A DNA stretch of 24,349 nt, taken from contig CAZTPJ010000055.1 of assembly GCA_964614515.1 (NCBI GenBank), positions 1-24,349 on the forward strand. The letters are read 5' to 3'. This DNA comes from CAZTPJ01 sp964614515 (GTDB lineage: Bacteria; Planctomycetota; Phycisphaerae; Phycisphaerales; UBA1924). The position numbers were made by a program, and so were the translations under genes. Of the stretch, positions 7,515 through 14,035 are shown in pieces. The notes beneath the pieces were generated by a model, which searched no databases, was not told the origin of the DNA, and saw only the letters and a list, made by a program, of their open reading frames with translations. Position 1 is the stretch's first letter; each line of letters starts with the position of its first letter.

Positions 7515-7832
7515 ATGCCGCCCGACGCATCGCTCACGCCCGAGGAGGTTCGACGCATCGCCCGCCTTGCGCGCCTCGACATCCCCGATTCGCAGGTCGA
7601 CGACCATCAGCGAAGGCTCGGCGCGATCATCGAGTACGCACGGCGGCTCGATGCCCTCGATCTCGACGCGGTCGATCCGATGCCGACGGTTGCTTCGACG
7701 ATTTCCTCGGCGATGAACGAAGAGGATGTTCCGGGCGAGATGCTGTCGCGCGACGTACTGATGAACCTCGCGCCGGTGGTGGAGCCGCCGTATCTCGCAG
7801 TGCCGAAGGTTCACGATGAGGGTCACGCCTGA
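7515..7832 (+). CDS. gatC: Asp-tRNA(Asn)/Glu-tRNA(Gln) amidotransferase subunit C
   Basis: The small scaffold subunit of GatCAB, which converts misacylated Glu-tRNA(Gln) and Asp-tRNA(Asn) to the amidated forms. The 105-residue product has the family pattern: LTPEEVRRIARLARLDI near the N terminus, an EYARRLDALDLDAVDPM belt, and the late REDV-like DVPGEML and DVLMNLAP segments. The start at 7515 has a -10-like box immediately upstream and no ribosome binding site. gatA follows with a 7-bp gap. gatB is not in this window. The presence of GatCAB implies that the organism lacks GlnRS, AsnRS or both, which is an inference. Confidence 0.93.
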   Translation: MPPDASLTPEEVRRIARLARLDIPDSQVDDHQRRLGAIIEYARRLDALDLDAVDPMPTVASTISSAMNEEDVPGEMLSRDVLMNLAPVVEPPYLAVPKVHDEGHA

Positions 7833-7839
7833 GACATGC

Positions 7840-9321
7840 ATGATGACCACGCCCGCGCCCACGGCCCGACAGATTCGCGATTCGGTGGCGTCGTGGCCCG
7901 CGGCCGCGCCCGAGGCGATCGAAGCCGCGGTCGATCAGGTGTCGCGGCGCGACGCGGAACTCCATGCGTTCACGCAGGTGTTCGCCGATGAAGCGAGGCG
8001 AGATGCGCGATCGCTGCACGCCGCGCTCGCGGGCGGCGCCCATGCCCCCCCCCTCGCGGGCGTTCCCATCGCCATCAAGGACAACATCTGCACCACTCGC
8101 GGCCGCACAACGTGCGCAAGCCGATTCCTCGAAGACTACCGCTCGCCGTTTGACGCGACGGCCGTTCGCAAACTTCACGATGCCGGCGCGATCATCCTCG
8201 GCAAGACGAACCTCGACGAGTTCGCGATGGGTTCATCATGCGAACATTCCGCGTTTGGCCCGACGCACAATCCGTGGGATGTGTCGCGCACGCCGGGTGG
8301 ATCGTCCGGCGGCTCGGCGGCGGCGGTGGCGGCGGGCCTCGTGCCCATCGCGCTCGGGTCGGACACGGGCGGCTCGGTTCGTCAGCCGGCGGCGATGTGC
8401 GGCGTGATCGGGCTCAAGCCGACGTATGGGCGAGTGTCGCGGTTCGGCCTCGTGGCGTTCGCGTCAAGCCTGGATCAGATTGGGATCCTGTCGCGCACGG
8501 TGGCGGATGCGGCGATCGTGATGCACATCATCGCCGGGCACGATCCGCACGATGCCACAAGCGCTGATCGCCCCCCCCCTGACACGTTGTCGCTCCTCGA
8601 AACGCCCGTGGATGCCTTGCGCATCGGTGTGCCGCGACAGGTTCACAGCGATGCGAATCATCCGGCCGTGACCACAGCGCTGGCCGAGGCGATGCGCATC
8701 TTCGCCGACCTGGGCGCGACGATCGTGGACATTGACCTGCCCCATGCGGATTACGGCATCGCCGCGTATTACCTGATCGCGTGCGCGGAGGCGTCATCGA
8801 ATCTCGCGCGATATGACGGCGTTCGCTATGGACATCGCGCAGCGCTCGCCAAGGATGCCACGCTCGAAGACATGTATGTCAAATCTCGCACCGAGGGGTT
8901 CGGCGCGGAGGTGCAGCGCCGCATCATGCTCGGGACGTATGTCCTGAGCGCGGGGTACTACGACCAGTTCTATCAGCGAGCCATGCGCACGCGACGACTC
9001 ATCCACGATGACTTCGCCCGCGCCTTCGCCGCGCCCGGGCCGGCGTGTCACGCCATCCTCATGCCCACCACGCCAACGCCCGCGTTCAAACTGGGTGAAA
9101 AACTCGACGATCCACTCGCGCTGTATCTTCAGGACCTGTACACCGTCGGCGTGAACCTCGCGGGATTGCCCGCGATCAGCCTGCCCGCGGGGTTCGCGGA
9201 TGTTGATGGGGTGCGGCTGCCCACGGCCGTGCAACTCATCGCCCCCCCCTTTCAGGAATCCGCGCTGCTACGGATTGCGCGGATGTTCGAGCGGGGAATA
9301 GACGCCGGGCGCGGGGTCTGA
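7840..9321 (+). CDS. gatA: Asp-tRNA(Asn)/Glu-tRNA(Gln) amidotransferase subunit A
   Basis: The glutaminase subunit of GatCAB, releasing ammonia from glutamine for tRNA-dependent amidation. The 493-residue product shows the amidase signature: the catalytic Lys in GVPIAIKDN, then TPGGSSGGSAAAVAAGL and SDTGGSVRQPA carrying the Ser-cisSer-Lys triad, and GLKPTYGRVSRFGLVAFASS. Length is normal. I start it at the ATG at 7840. An upstream in-frame ATG at 7816 with GAAGG in front would overlap gatC by 17 nt and remains possible. Three C8-C9 tracts (8045-8053, 8571-8579, 9242-9249) encode Pro-Pro or Pro-Pro-Pro in the frame. A slip in any of them would kill the gene, so for an essential enzyme their retention is notable. 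A REP-like double palindrome follows the stop. Confidence 0.95.
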   Translation: MMTTPAPTARQIRDSVASWPAAAPEAIEAAVDQVSRRDAELHAFTQVFADEARRDARSLHAALAGGAHAPPLAGVPIAIKDNICTTRGRTTCASRFLEDYRSPFDATAVRKLHDAGAIILGKTNLDEFAMGSSCEHSAFGPTHNPWDVSRTPGGSSGGSAAAVAAGLVPIALGSDTGGSVRQPAAMCGVIGLKPTYGRVSRFGLVAFASSLDQIGILSRTVADAAIVMHIIAGHDPHDATSADRPPPDTLSLLETPVDALRIGVPRQVHSDANHPAVTTALAEAMRIFADLGATIVDIDLPHADYGIAAYYLIACAEASSNLARYDGVRYGHRAALAKDATLEDMYVKSRTEGFGAEVQRRIMLGTYVLSAGYYDQFYQRAMRTRRLIHDDFARAFAAPGPACHAILMPTTPTPAFKLGEKLDDPLALYLQDLYTVGVNLAGLPAISLPAGFADVDGVRLPTAVQLIAPPFQESALLRIARMFERGIDAGRGV

Positions 9322-9328
9322 CGCGGCT

Positions 9329-9401
9329 GTGCCACTGGCGGTTCATCCGCCAGTGTCTTCACCTCTGCCCGACGCACTGGCGGTCAAGCCGCCAGTGGCA
9401 C
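9329..9401. repeat. REP-like double palindrome (copy 1)
   Basis: The outer arms GTGCCACTGGCGG (9329-9341) and CCGCCAGTGGCAC (9389-9401) are a perfect 13-bp inverted repeat. Two inner hairpins each have arms CACTGGCGG and CCGCCAGTG with 5-nt loops (9333-9355 and 9375-9397). It lies between the convergent stops of gatA and the CPBP protease gene. The same outer arms recur at 22269-22371 around a different spacer, so this is a dispersed element and not only a terminator. Confidence 0.75.
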
Positions 9402-9430
9402 AACGAGACGCCTGTGTCGTGGCCGGCGCG

Positions 9431-10921
9431 TCACATCCCCGCGACGCGCGTCAGGATCATCAGCACGGTGAAGGCCATCGCATTCTGGCAGAAGTGGGCC
9501 GTGATGGGCGCGATCAGCGACCCGCGCCACTCGCGCAGGCACGCGAAGATGAAGCCCAGCGCCATGATCGGCGGAATCAGCGGCAGTGGATAGGCATGAA
9601 TGATCGCAAACACAAACGCCGACGCCACGCTCGCGATCAGGAACCCCCCCCTCGTGCGCAGCCACGAGAACAAGCCGCCACGAAACACCGTCTCCTCCAC
9701 CACCGGCGCCCAGATCACCACCAGCGACAGCAGCAGCAGCATCTCCAGCAGATTGGTCGTCGCGGCCATGTCCAGCACCGGATTTTCCGGCGCTGGCGGC
9801 CCCGGTCGCCCCGTGACTTGCTCAATGATCTTCATCAGGATCAGCGAGAATACCGCGCAGACGATCATCACCGGCAGGCCCGCCAGCCACCCGCACACGC
9901 CCGCGCCGATCTCCTTCATCACGCCTTCACCGCGATGCCACCCCATGCTGCGCCGGCGCACCTCGGCATCCCCCCCCCTGAACATCGGCCAGAGCACCAC
10001 CAGCGCAAGGCTCCATTGCAAACCAAGCGCCGTCAGGCCAACCACGGACTCGGCCAGGCCGAATACATCCGTCATCACCATCGCCGCGAGTTTCACGCAC
10101 AACATCCCGACGAGCAGCAGCACGAGCATCTCGAGCATGGCGGGTGAATCGACGCGCGGCGCGGGTCGCGCCATCACGCGCCCGCGCGCCAGCATCAACA
10201 GGAACACCACCAGCAACACCAAACCCGTCAGCAGCGCGCCCAGCAGCGCAAGACCGCCAAACGTCAGGAGCACGGCCAGCAGTTGCGCCCGCGCAATCAG
10301 CGCCGCGCGCACCGGTTCGGTGTCCGCCTGCCCGTGCGTCAGCGCGATCTCGCCGAACCAGCGAAGATCTTCCGCGAGCCGCTCCCGATCTTCCGTCGTG
10401 AGCGTGCCGCCTTCGCCGGCATACAGCGCCGACAACCGATCCACATGCGCCAGCACCGCTTCCTTCGTTTCATTCTCCGGCCAGGTGTTCGCCTCCGCGC
10501 GAACTTCTTCCAACCGTTCCGCCCCCGCTTCGGGTCCGATCGTCTCGGCGGCGAATGCGGCAAGCCGCAGCCGATCCGCCGACGTCTCGGCAAACCCATC
10601 CATGAGATCAAGGCTCTGCGCCGCGAGGCTACCTCCCGCTCCGCGTCCGAACCGATCCAACGCGAAGTAAATGGGACCAAGCAGATCGAGCGTCGAGTTG
10701 CTGGACATCGCGAGCGCTGATGCGCCGCCCGCTCCCCCCCCCTTGCTCGCGCTGCCCGTCAGCGATGGACGTTGCAGGATCGCCATCACCACCACCAGCA
10801 GCACGGCCGCGAACACCAGCGCCGGCGATGATCGTCCCCCGTGCCCGGACAGACGTCCACGGCCGGGAGGCGCGTTCCCCGTGTCCAAGGTTTCCCCAAA
10901 CGGCATCTGATCGCGTTCCAT
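9431..10921 (-). CDS. CPBP-family intramembrane metalloprotease
   Basis: A membrane glutamic/metallo-type protease of the CPBP family (Rce1-like, Abi domain). The 496-residue product carries the family motifs in order in its last third: EETVFRG (EExxxR), FAIIH (FxxxH) and HFCQN (HxxxN). Multiple hydrophobic segments surround them. The N-terminal part has one membrane helix (ALVFAAVLLVVVMAIL, about 33-48), a long Glu/Ala-rich soluble domain and further helices before the CPBP core. The reading frame stays open to 11413, but the upstream part is Arg/Gly-rich with no family character. I choose the ATG at 10921; a later one at 10906 is possible. Three poly-C tracts cross the gene. Role unknown: family members process prenylated proteins, bacteriocin-related peptides or signalling proteins. 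Confidence 0.85.
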   Translation of the reverse strand: MERDQMPFGETLDTGNAPPGRGRLSGHGGRSSPALVFAAVLLVVVMAILQRPSLTGSASKGGGAGGASALAMSSNSTLDLLGPIYFALDRFGRGAGGSLAAQSLDLMDGFAETSADRLRLAAFAAETIGPEAGAERLEEVRAEANTWPENETKEAVLAHVDRLSALYAGEGGTLTTEDRERLAEDLRWFGEIALTHGQADTEPVRAALIARAQLLAVLLTFGGLALLGALLTGLVLLVVFLLMLARGRVMARPAPRVDSPAMLEMLVLLLVGMLCVKLAAMVMTDVFGLAESVVGLTALGLQWSLALVVLWPMFRGGDAEVRRRSMGWHRGEGVMKEIGAGVCGWLAGLPVMIVCAVFSLILMKIIEQVTGRPGPPAPENPVLDMAATTNLLEMLLLLSLVVIWAPVVEETVFRGGLFSWLRTRGGFLIASVASAFVFAIIHAYPLPLIPPIMALGFIFACLREWRGSLIAPITAHFCQNAMAFTVLMILTRVAGM

Positions 10922-11180
10922 GAGCCAACATCTTCGGCGTTTCGACCCTTCTCTGCCACCAGAAGCCCTCCGGTTGCCCAAAGAGCCGACCGCGCGAGCG
11001 GTCGATGTCTTGGCGCTCCTCCCCCGACCCTTGCCCGACCGCACCCTCCCGCCTACTCTTGTCCCTCGGCGAGCGCTCCTGCCCGCCTTCGTACCGAATC
11101 TTGTCGGCCCCACGGCCGACCCGCCCCGCCCGGCAGGCGGCGAGATCGTTCCCGGCGTCGTGACGCCGATGGGGTTTGCC
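10922..11180 (+). promoter_or_regulatory. rplM-rpsI promoter and structured leader
   Basis: TTGCCC (11031-11036), a 17-nt spacer and TACTCT (11054-11059) make a credible promoter with transcription starting near 11066. The resulting leader of about 115 nt contains a perfect 7-bp hairpin GTCGGCC/GGCCGAC (11103-11120) and another, CGGCGTC/GACGCCG with a GT loop (11153-11168), ending 12 nt before the rplM ATG. In some bacteria L13 controls its own mRNA through the leader; whether these hairpins do so here is inference. Confidence 0.5.
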
Positions 11181-11621
11181 ATGAGCCTGAGACGACAGAC
11201 CTGGTTCGCCAAAGCGGGCGAAGTGCAACAGAAGTGGCATGTCATCGACGCCACCGACATTCCCCTTGGACGTCTCGCGTCAGACGTCGCGATCGTGCTC
11301 ATGGGCAAGCATCGCCCGGAGTACACGCCGCACGTCGATACCGGCGACTTCGTCATCATCACCAATGCGAGCAAGGTCGCCCTCACCGGCAAAAAGGCCG
11401 AGCAGCGGATCAAACTTCGCTATTCCTATCACCCCGGCGGGCTGAAGGCTGAGTCCTACGGCCAGTTGCGCGAGCGACGGCCGGAACGGCTCATCGAAGA
11501 TGCCGTCAAGCGCATGCTTCCCAAGAATCGTCTCGGCCGTGTGATGCTGAGCAAACTCAAGGTCTATTCAGGTTCTGAACATCCGCACCAGGCGCAGCAG
11601 CCCGCCGAGATGACCGTCTGA
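11181..11621 (+). CDS. rplM: 50S ribosomal protein L13
   Basis: A large-subunit protein that binds 23S rRNA early in assembly. The 146-residue product is the usual length. It reads KWHVIDATDIPLGRLAS near residues 18-34, then MGKHRPEYTPHVDTGDFVII, an L13 core, and RMLPKNRLGRVMLSKLKVY with the SGSEHPHQAQQP tail typical of L13. The ATG at 11181 fits the family N terminus (QTWFAK); the frame is open upstream without similarity. The ribosome binding site is weak (GGGG about 6 nt upstream) and sits just past a hairpin. rpsI follows, the conserved L13-S9 pair. Confidence 0.97.
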   Translation: MSLRRQTWFAKAGEVQQKWHVIDATDIPLGRLASDVAIVLMGKHRPEYTPHVDTGDFVIITNASKVALTGKKAEQRIKLRYSYHPGGLKAESYGQLRERRPERLIEDAVKRMLPKNRLGRVMLSKLKVYSGSEHPHQAQQPAEMTV

Positions 11622-11641
11622 TGTGATTTCACTCGGATCGA

Positions 11642-11666
11642 GTGGGGCAGGCGTCCCGCCTGCCTC
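11642..11666. repeat. REP-like palindrome between rplM and rpsI
   Basis: GTGG head, then arms GGCAGGCG (11646-11653) and CGCCTGCC (11657-11664) with a TCC loop. A copy at 16161-16185 differs only by an A-to-G change in one arm and the matching T-to-C change in the other, which preserves pairing. It sits inside the ribosomal protein operon, in the 98-bp gap between the two genes. Confidence 0.7.
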
Positions 11667-11719
11667 CGACCGCGACCCGCGACCACACGCAAGCATTCAA
11701 ACATGATGCGAGTACGAGC

Positions 11720-12232
11720 ATGACAGAGCAGACCACCCCCGTTCTTGATCCCGGTTCCACTGCTTCAGCGCCGAAGCCCAAGCAGATGACGCGACAACTT
11801 CGCGACCCCGTCGCGCCAGACAAGCACGGCTGGTGGTGGGGAACGGGTCGACGCAAGACGGCCGTGGCCCGCGTTCGCATGCGCATCGCCGAGGGTGAGG
11901 GGAGCGTGACGGTCTACGGCAAGACCGGCAAGGCCAAGCCCGTCGAGGTCTACTTCGCCGAAGAGCGCGACCGCGCCGACGCCGTCGCCCCGCTGAAGCT
12001 CACCAACACGTTCGGCAAGATGGAAATCCATGTGCGCTGCCACGGCGGCGGGTTCATGGGACAGGCCCAGGCCGTGCGCCTCGGCGTCGCCAGAGCCTTG
12101 CGTGACTATGACCCGACGCTTGAGGGTTCGCTCCGCGACGCGGGTTTCCTCACGCGCGATCCGCGCGAAGTCGAGCGCAAGAAGTACGGCCAGGCTGGTG
12201 CCCGCCGTCGCTTCCAGTTCTCCAAGCGATAA
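11720..12232 (+). CDS. rpsI: 30S ribosomal protein S9
   Basis: A small-subunit protein whose C-terminal tail reaches the P-site tRNA. The 170-residue product has the S9 core beginning at WWGTGRRKTAVARVRM (about residue 40), TFGKMEIHVRCHGGGFMGQAQAVRLGVARAL, and the basic end ERKKYGQAGARRRFQFSKR. The canonical KYSKR ending is here FSKR. The first 38 residues are a Thr/Pro-rich extension absent from most S9 proteins (about 130 residues), which would project from the N terminus. ATG 11720 is the first plausible start after rplM. The Shine-Dalgarno is weak. A REP-like palindrome lies between rplM and this start, so the pair may be differentially expressed. Confidence 0.95.
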   Translation: MTEQTTPVLDPGSTASAPKPKQMTRQLRDPVAPDKHGWWWGTGRRKTAVARVRMRIAEGEGSVTVYGKTGKAKPVEVYFAEERDRADAVAPLKLTNTFGKMEIHVRCHGGGFMGQAQAVRLGVARALRDYDPTLEGSLRDAGFLTRDPREVERKKYGQAGARRRFQFSKR

Positions 12233-12759
12233 TCAGACCGCGCACCACAGAGTACGAACGACAGAGCACGAAGCGCGAGCGAGTGTCTTGGCTTTTACCT
12301 GCGCAGGACACGCCGCGCCGGCAAGTGTTCATGGCCCTCGTTCCCCCAGAACACGCCGCCTCCGCAACCATCCAGATTCCGCACGGCCCCGCAATACCCG
12401 GCCGTCCCCGCGACATCGGGCAGTGAGGATCCATTCGCCGCCGTACGCGCTGGGAGCCGATTCCGCCTTGCACCGCGCGTGCGGCGTGCGACATAAACGG
12501 GACACGCGCTCACCGAATCGAGGGACGGTGGCGCGTTGTTCCTTTGGGCGCTCTCCACTCCCGGCCCGACAGTCTCGCCTCCGCGCAACGCCGCTTCGCT
12601 CGGCGATCGTCGATCACGTCATCACAGTTTCGCAACCCTCCAGGCCCGACAATCCAGAGCGATTGTCGGGGAACACCGATCCGAACACGAAGCGCACACA
12701 AGTGTCCGACCGTTGCGAGCCAGTGTACCATCTCCGACGTGCCCCGATCGTGCCGCCTC
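12233..12759. other. region without a supported gene
   Basis: About 530 bases between rpsI and the first RHS remnant. Open frames exist on both strands, but their Arg/Pro/Ser-rich translations look like shadow frames of GC-rich DNA. The region may be decayed coding sequence. The only clear structure is the hairpin at 12645-12670. Confidence 0.5.
12645..12670. repeat. 9-bp perfect inverted repeat
   Basis: CCCGACAAT (12645-12653) and ATTGTCGGG (12662-12670) flank an 8-nt loop, about 100 bp before the first RHS remnant. No U-run follows, so a terminator is unlikely. It could be a repeat-element end or a binding site. Confidence 0.5.
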
Positions 12760-13028
12760 GGCATGTTCGCGCCACGCGCCTCGGCAACTGGGGCGACATC
12801 GCCACCGACGCCGACGGCAACGGCACGTACGCCACGGCCGAGACCGAGGAGCGGTCTCATAACGCGGCCAACGAGATCACGAGTCTGGAGCCGGCGGGTT
12901 CGGGTCCGCCGCCGGCCGTGCCTTTCGTGTATGATGACAACGGGAACATCGGGAGCCGTGGCCGTCGCTTTGGATTCGCGATGCAGGGGCTGCGGTACCG
13001 TCGGCACTTCGGCGTCCCGAATCTGTGA
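12760..13028 (+). pseudogene. RHS/YD-repeat protein remnant 1
   Basis: The frame reads RLGNWGDIATDADGNG, then THNAANEI-like SHNAANEITSLEP, then VYDDNGNIGSRG. This is the typical YD-repeat order of planctomycete RHS proteins (LGNW, HNAANEIT, YDDNGN). It lacks any start region and the hundreds of residues expected of an RHS core. After SRG the homology ends and the frame runs into an unrelated 20-residue end (RRFGFAMQGLRYRRHFGVPNL) with a stop at 13026-13028. RHS cores normally enclose a toxic tip. This piece is therefore a 5'-truncated fragment, ending at the point where its partner at 13672 continues normally. Confidence 0.75.
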
Positions 13029-13090
13029 GGCGATTGACACCCACGGGAGAAATGAAATGACGATCGACCGGGACAACGACCACCCCGGAA

Positions 13091-13117
13091 CACCAAGATC
13101 GGCGGCCGATCTTGGTG
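13091..13117. repeat. 12-bp perfect palindrome inside the RHS remnant region
   Basis: CACCAAGATCGG (13091-13102), a CGG loop and CCGATCTTGGTG (13106-13117), followed by GCAC so that the right edge reads GTGGCAC... in the same style as the REP-like elements elsewhere in the window. Very stable as RNA or DNA. It separates remnant 1 from the unknown gene at 13161. Confidence 0.7.
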
Positions 13118-13160
13118 GCACGACGAGAGATCATCACAATGCCACCCCGCCGAGGCATAT

Positions 13161-13667
13161 GTGACCATGTCCCGTAACATCTACACTTTGGCAGTGGTTA
13201 CCAAACGCTTCCTGCGGGAACTCGAAGAGGGCCTTGCTCGCGCCGCGGGGGCTGAGCAGTTCGAAGTCTGCGAAGGTCTTCTGCGCAATGCGTTGGTGTA
13301 TCCACATGTGGATGTGGCGTTCTATGCTTCCTTCATGGACGGGTGGTCTCGAAGCCATGAAACGATCCTGGACCATGCAATTCGTCGAAAGCGGGAGGTA
13401 CCGGGCGAGGTGTCGCGACTCTTCCACGACCTGTCTCAAATCGGATATGCGTCGTGTGAAGCTCCTGTTGCGTCCGCAATTGCGGAATTCGTAAAAAGCC
13501 ACAAATCGCTACTCAATCGACGCGCACTTAACGACTACGCACAAATCATGCTACTGGCTGCACTTGAACCGTGGGCGGGTTTTGTTGTGGAAACGAAGTG
13601 CGTGGGAATCATGCTTCTGACAACCGTCGGTCCGTCATATGACGACGATGAATTCCCCCAGGAATAA
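13161..13667 (+). CDS. unknown protein lying between two RHS remnants
   Basis: I do not recognise this protein. The 168 residues (from GTG 13161, with GAGG 5 nt upstream; ATG 13167 is the alternative) are mostly predicted helix with an acidic end (YDDDEFPQE). No signal peptide or membrane span is visible. Cys residues occur at about 34, 95 and 144. Base composition is less GC-rich than in the flanking genes and codon choice is less biased. It sits exactly between two RHS fragments that share the DNA coding YDDNGNI. In RHS loci such positions hold tip-toxin or immunity genes, so an orphan immunity protein is a reasonable guess but is not shown by the sequence. Confidence 0.6.
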   Translation: MTMSRNIYTLAVVTKRFLRELEEGLARAAGAEQFEVCEGLLRNALVYPHVDVAFYASFMDGWSRSHETILDHAIRRKREVPGEVSRLFHDLSQIGYASCEAPVASAIAEFVKSHKSLLNRRALNDYAQIMLLAALEPWAGFVVETKCVGIMLLTTVGPSYDDDEFPQE

Positions 13668-13671
13668 ATGA

Positions 13672-13983
13672 CAAGGGGAGTTCGCGTATGATGACAACGG
13701 GAACATCGCCAGCCGTGGAGCGAAGAAGTATGTGCATGACGCGTGGAACCGGTTGACGCGCGTGGCCTGGGAAGTCGATGAGGTGACGGAGATCACGGTG
13801 GGCGAGTACGAATACAACGCGCTGCACTGGCGGACGGTCAAGCGGGCCAGCACGGCCGAAGTGCCCGAAGAGGAAAGCGGCCCGGACCAGCAGCGCGTGA
13901 TGTACTACGACGCGGCGTGGCGGTTCGTGTTTGAGGTTGACGTCCTTCGCTTTCAGAACCTCTTCGTCGGTTGTCGGACGTAA
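13672..13983 (+). pseudogene. RHS/YD-repeat protein remnant 2
   Basis: An open frame of 103 residues that starts just after a TGA at 13669-13671, with no start codon of its own. It reads FAYDDNGNIASRGAKKYVHDAWNRL, then EYEYNALHWRTVKRA, then PDQQRVMYYDAAWR. This is the standard planctomycete RHS order (YVYDAWNRLVRV, YEYNGLGWRTVKR, YYDASWRLVEE). The expected continuation (VEEH..., Q.VWG.RYID) is replaced by FVFEVDVLRFQNLFVGCRT and a stop. It is therefore cut at both ends. Its first 23 bases of similarity (13686-13708) repeat 12929-12951 in remnant 1. Confidence 0.75.
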
Positions 13984-14035
13984 CCGCGAGAGCCGCGGCC
14001 GTGCATGACATCACCGAGCACCAGCGCGGGATCGC

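Larger units (their letters stand above)
7214..10742 (+). repeat. cluster of seven poly-C tracts, each followed by T
   Basis: C8-9 runs at 7214-7222, 8045-8053, 8571-8579, 9242-9249, 9644-9651, 9970-9978 and 10734-10742. All seven are C on the plus strand and all are followed by T, although four lie in minus-strand genes and three in plus-strand gatA. Every run keeps its gene in frame (Pro-Pro in gatA, Gly-Gly in the minus-strand genes). I see no run of eight or more identical bases elsewhere in the window. Confidence 0.85.

Noticed and set aside
6278..7819. 513-codon plus-strand frame covering two minus genes and gatC
   Set aside because: Opposes genes with a signal peptide, zinc ribbon and ribosome binding site; translation has no domain.
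9600..10670. 356-codon plus-strand frame opposite the CPBP protease gene
   Set aside because: Ser/Arg/Thr-rich shadow; the minus strand carries three protease motifs in order.
10922..11413. N-terminal extension of the CPBP protease frame across rplM
   Set aside because: Arg/Gly-rich, overlaps the rplM promoter and coding region on the other strand.
12030..13028. 332-codon plus-strand frame linking rpsI and the RHS remnant
   Set aside because: It is out of frame with rpsI for its first part; only the last 90 or so codons show RHS character and are reported as a remnant.
12150..13121. Minus-strand frames opposite the RHS remnant and the gap before it
   Set aside because: Low-complexity Arg-rich translations, no ribosome binding site, no family pattern.
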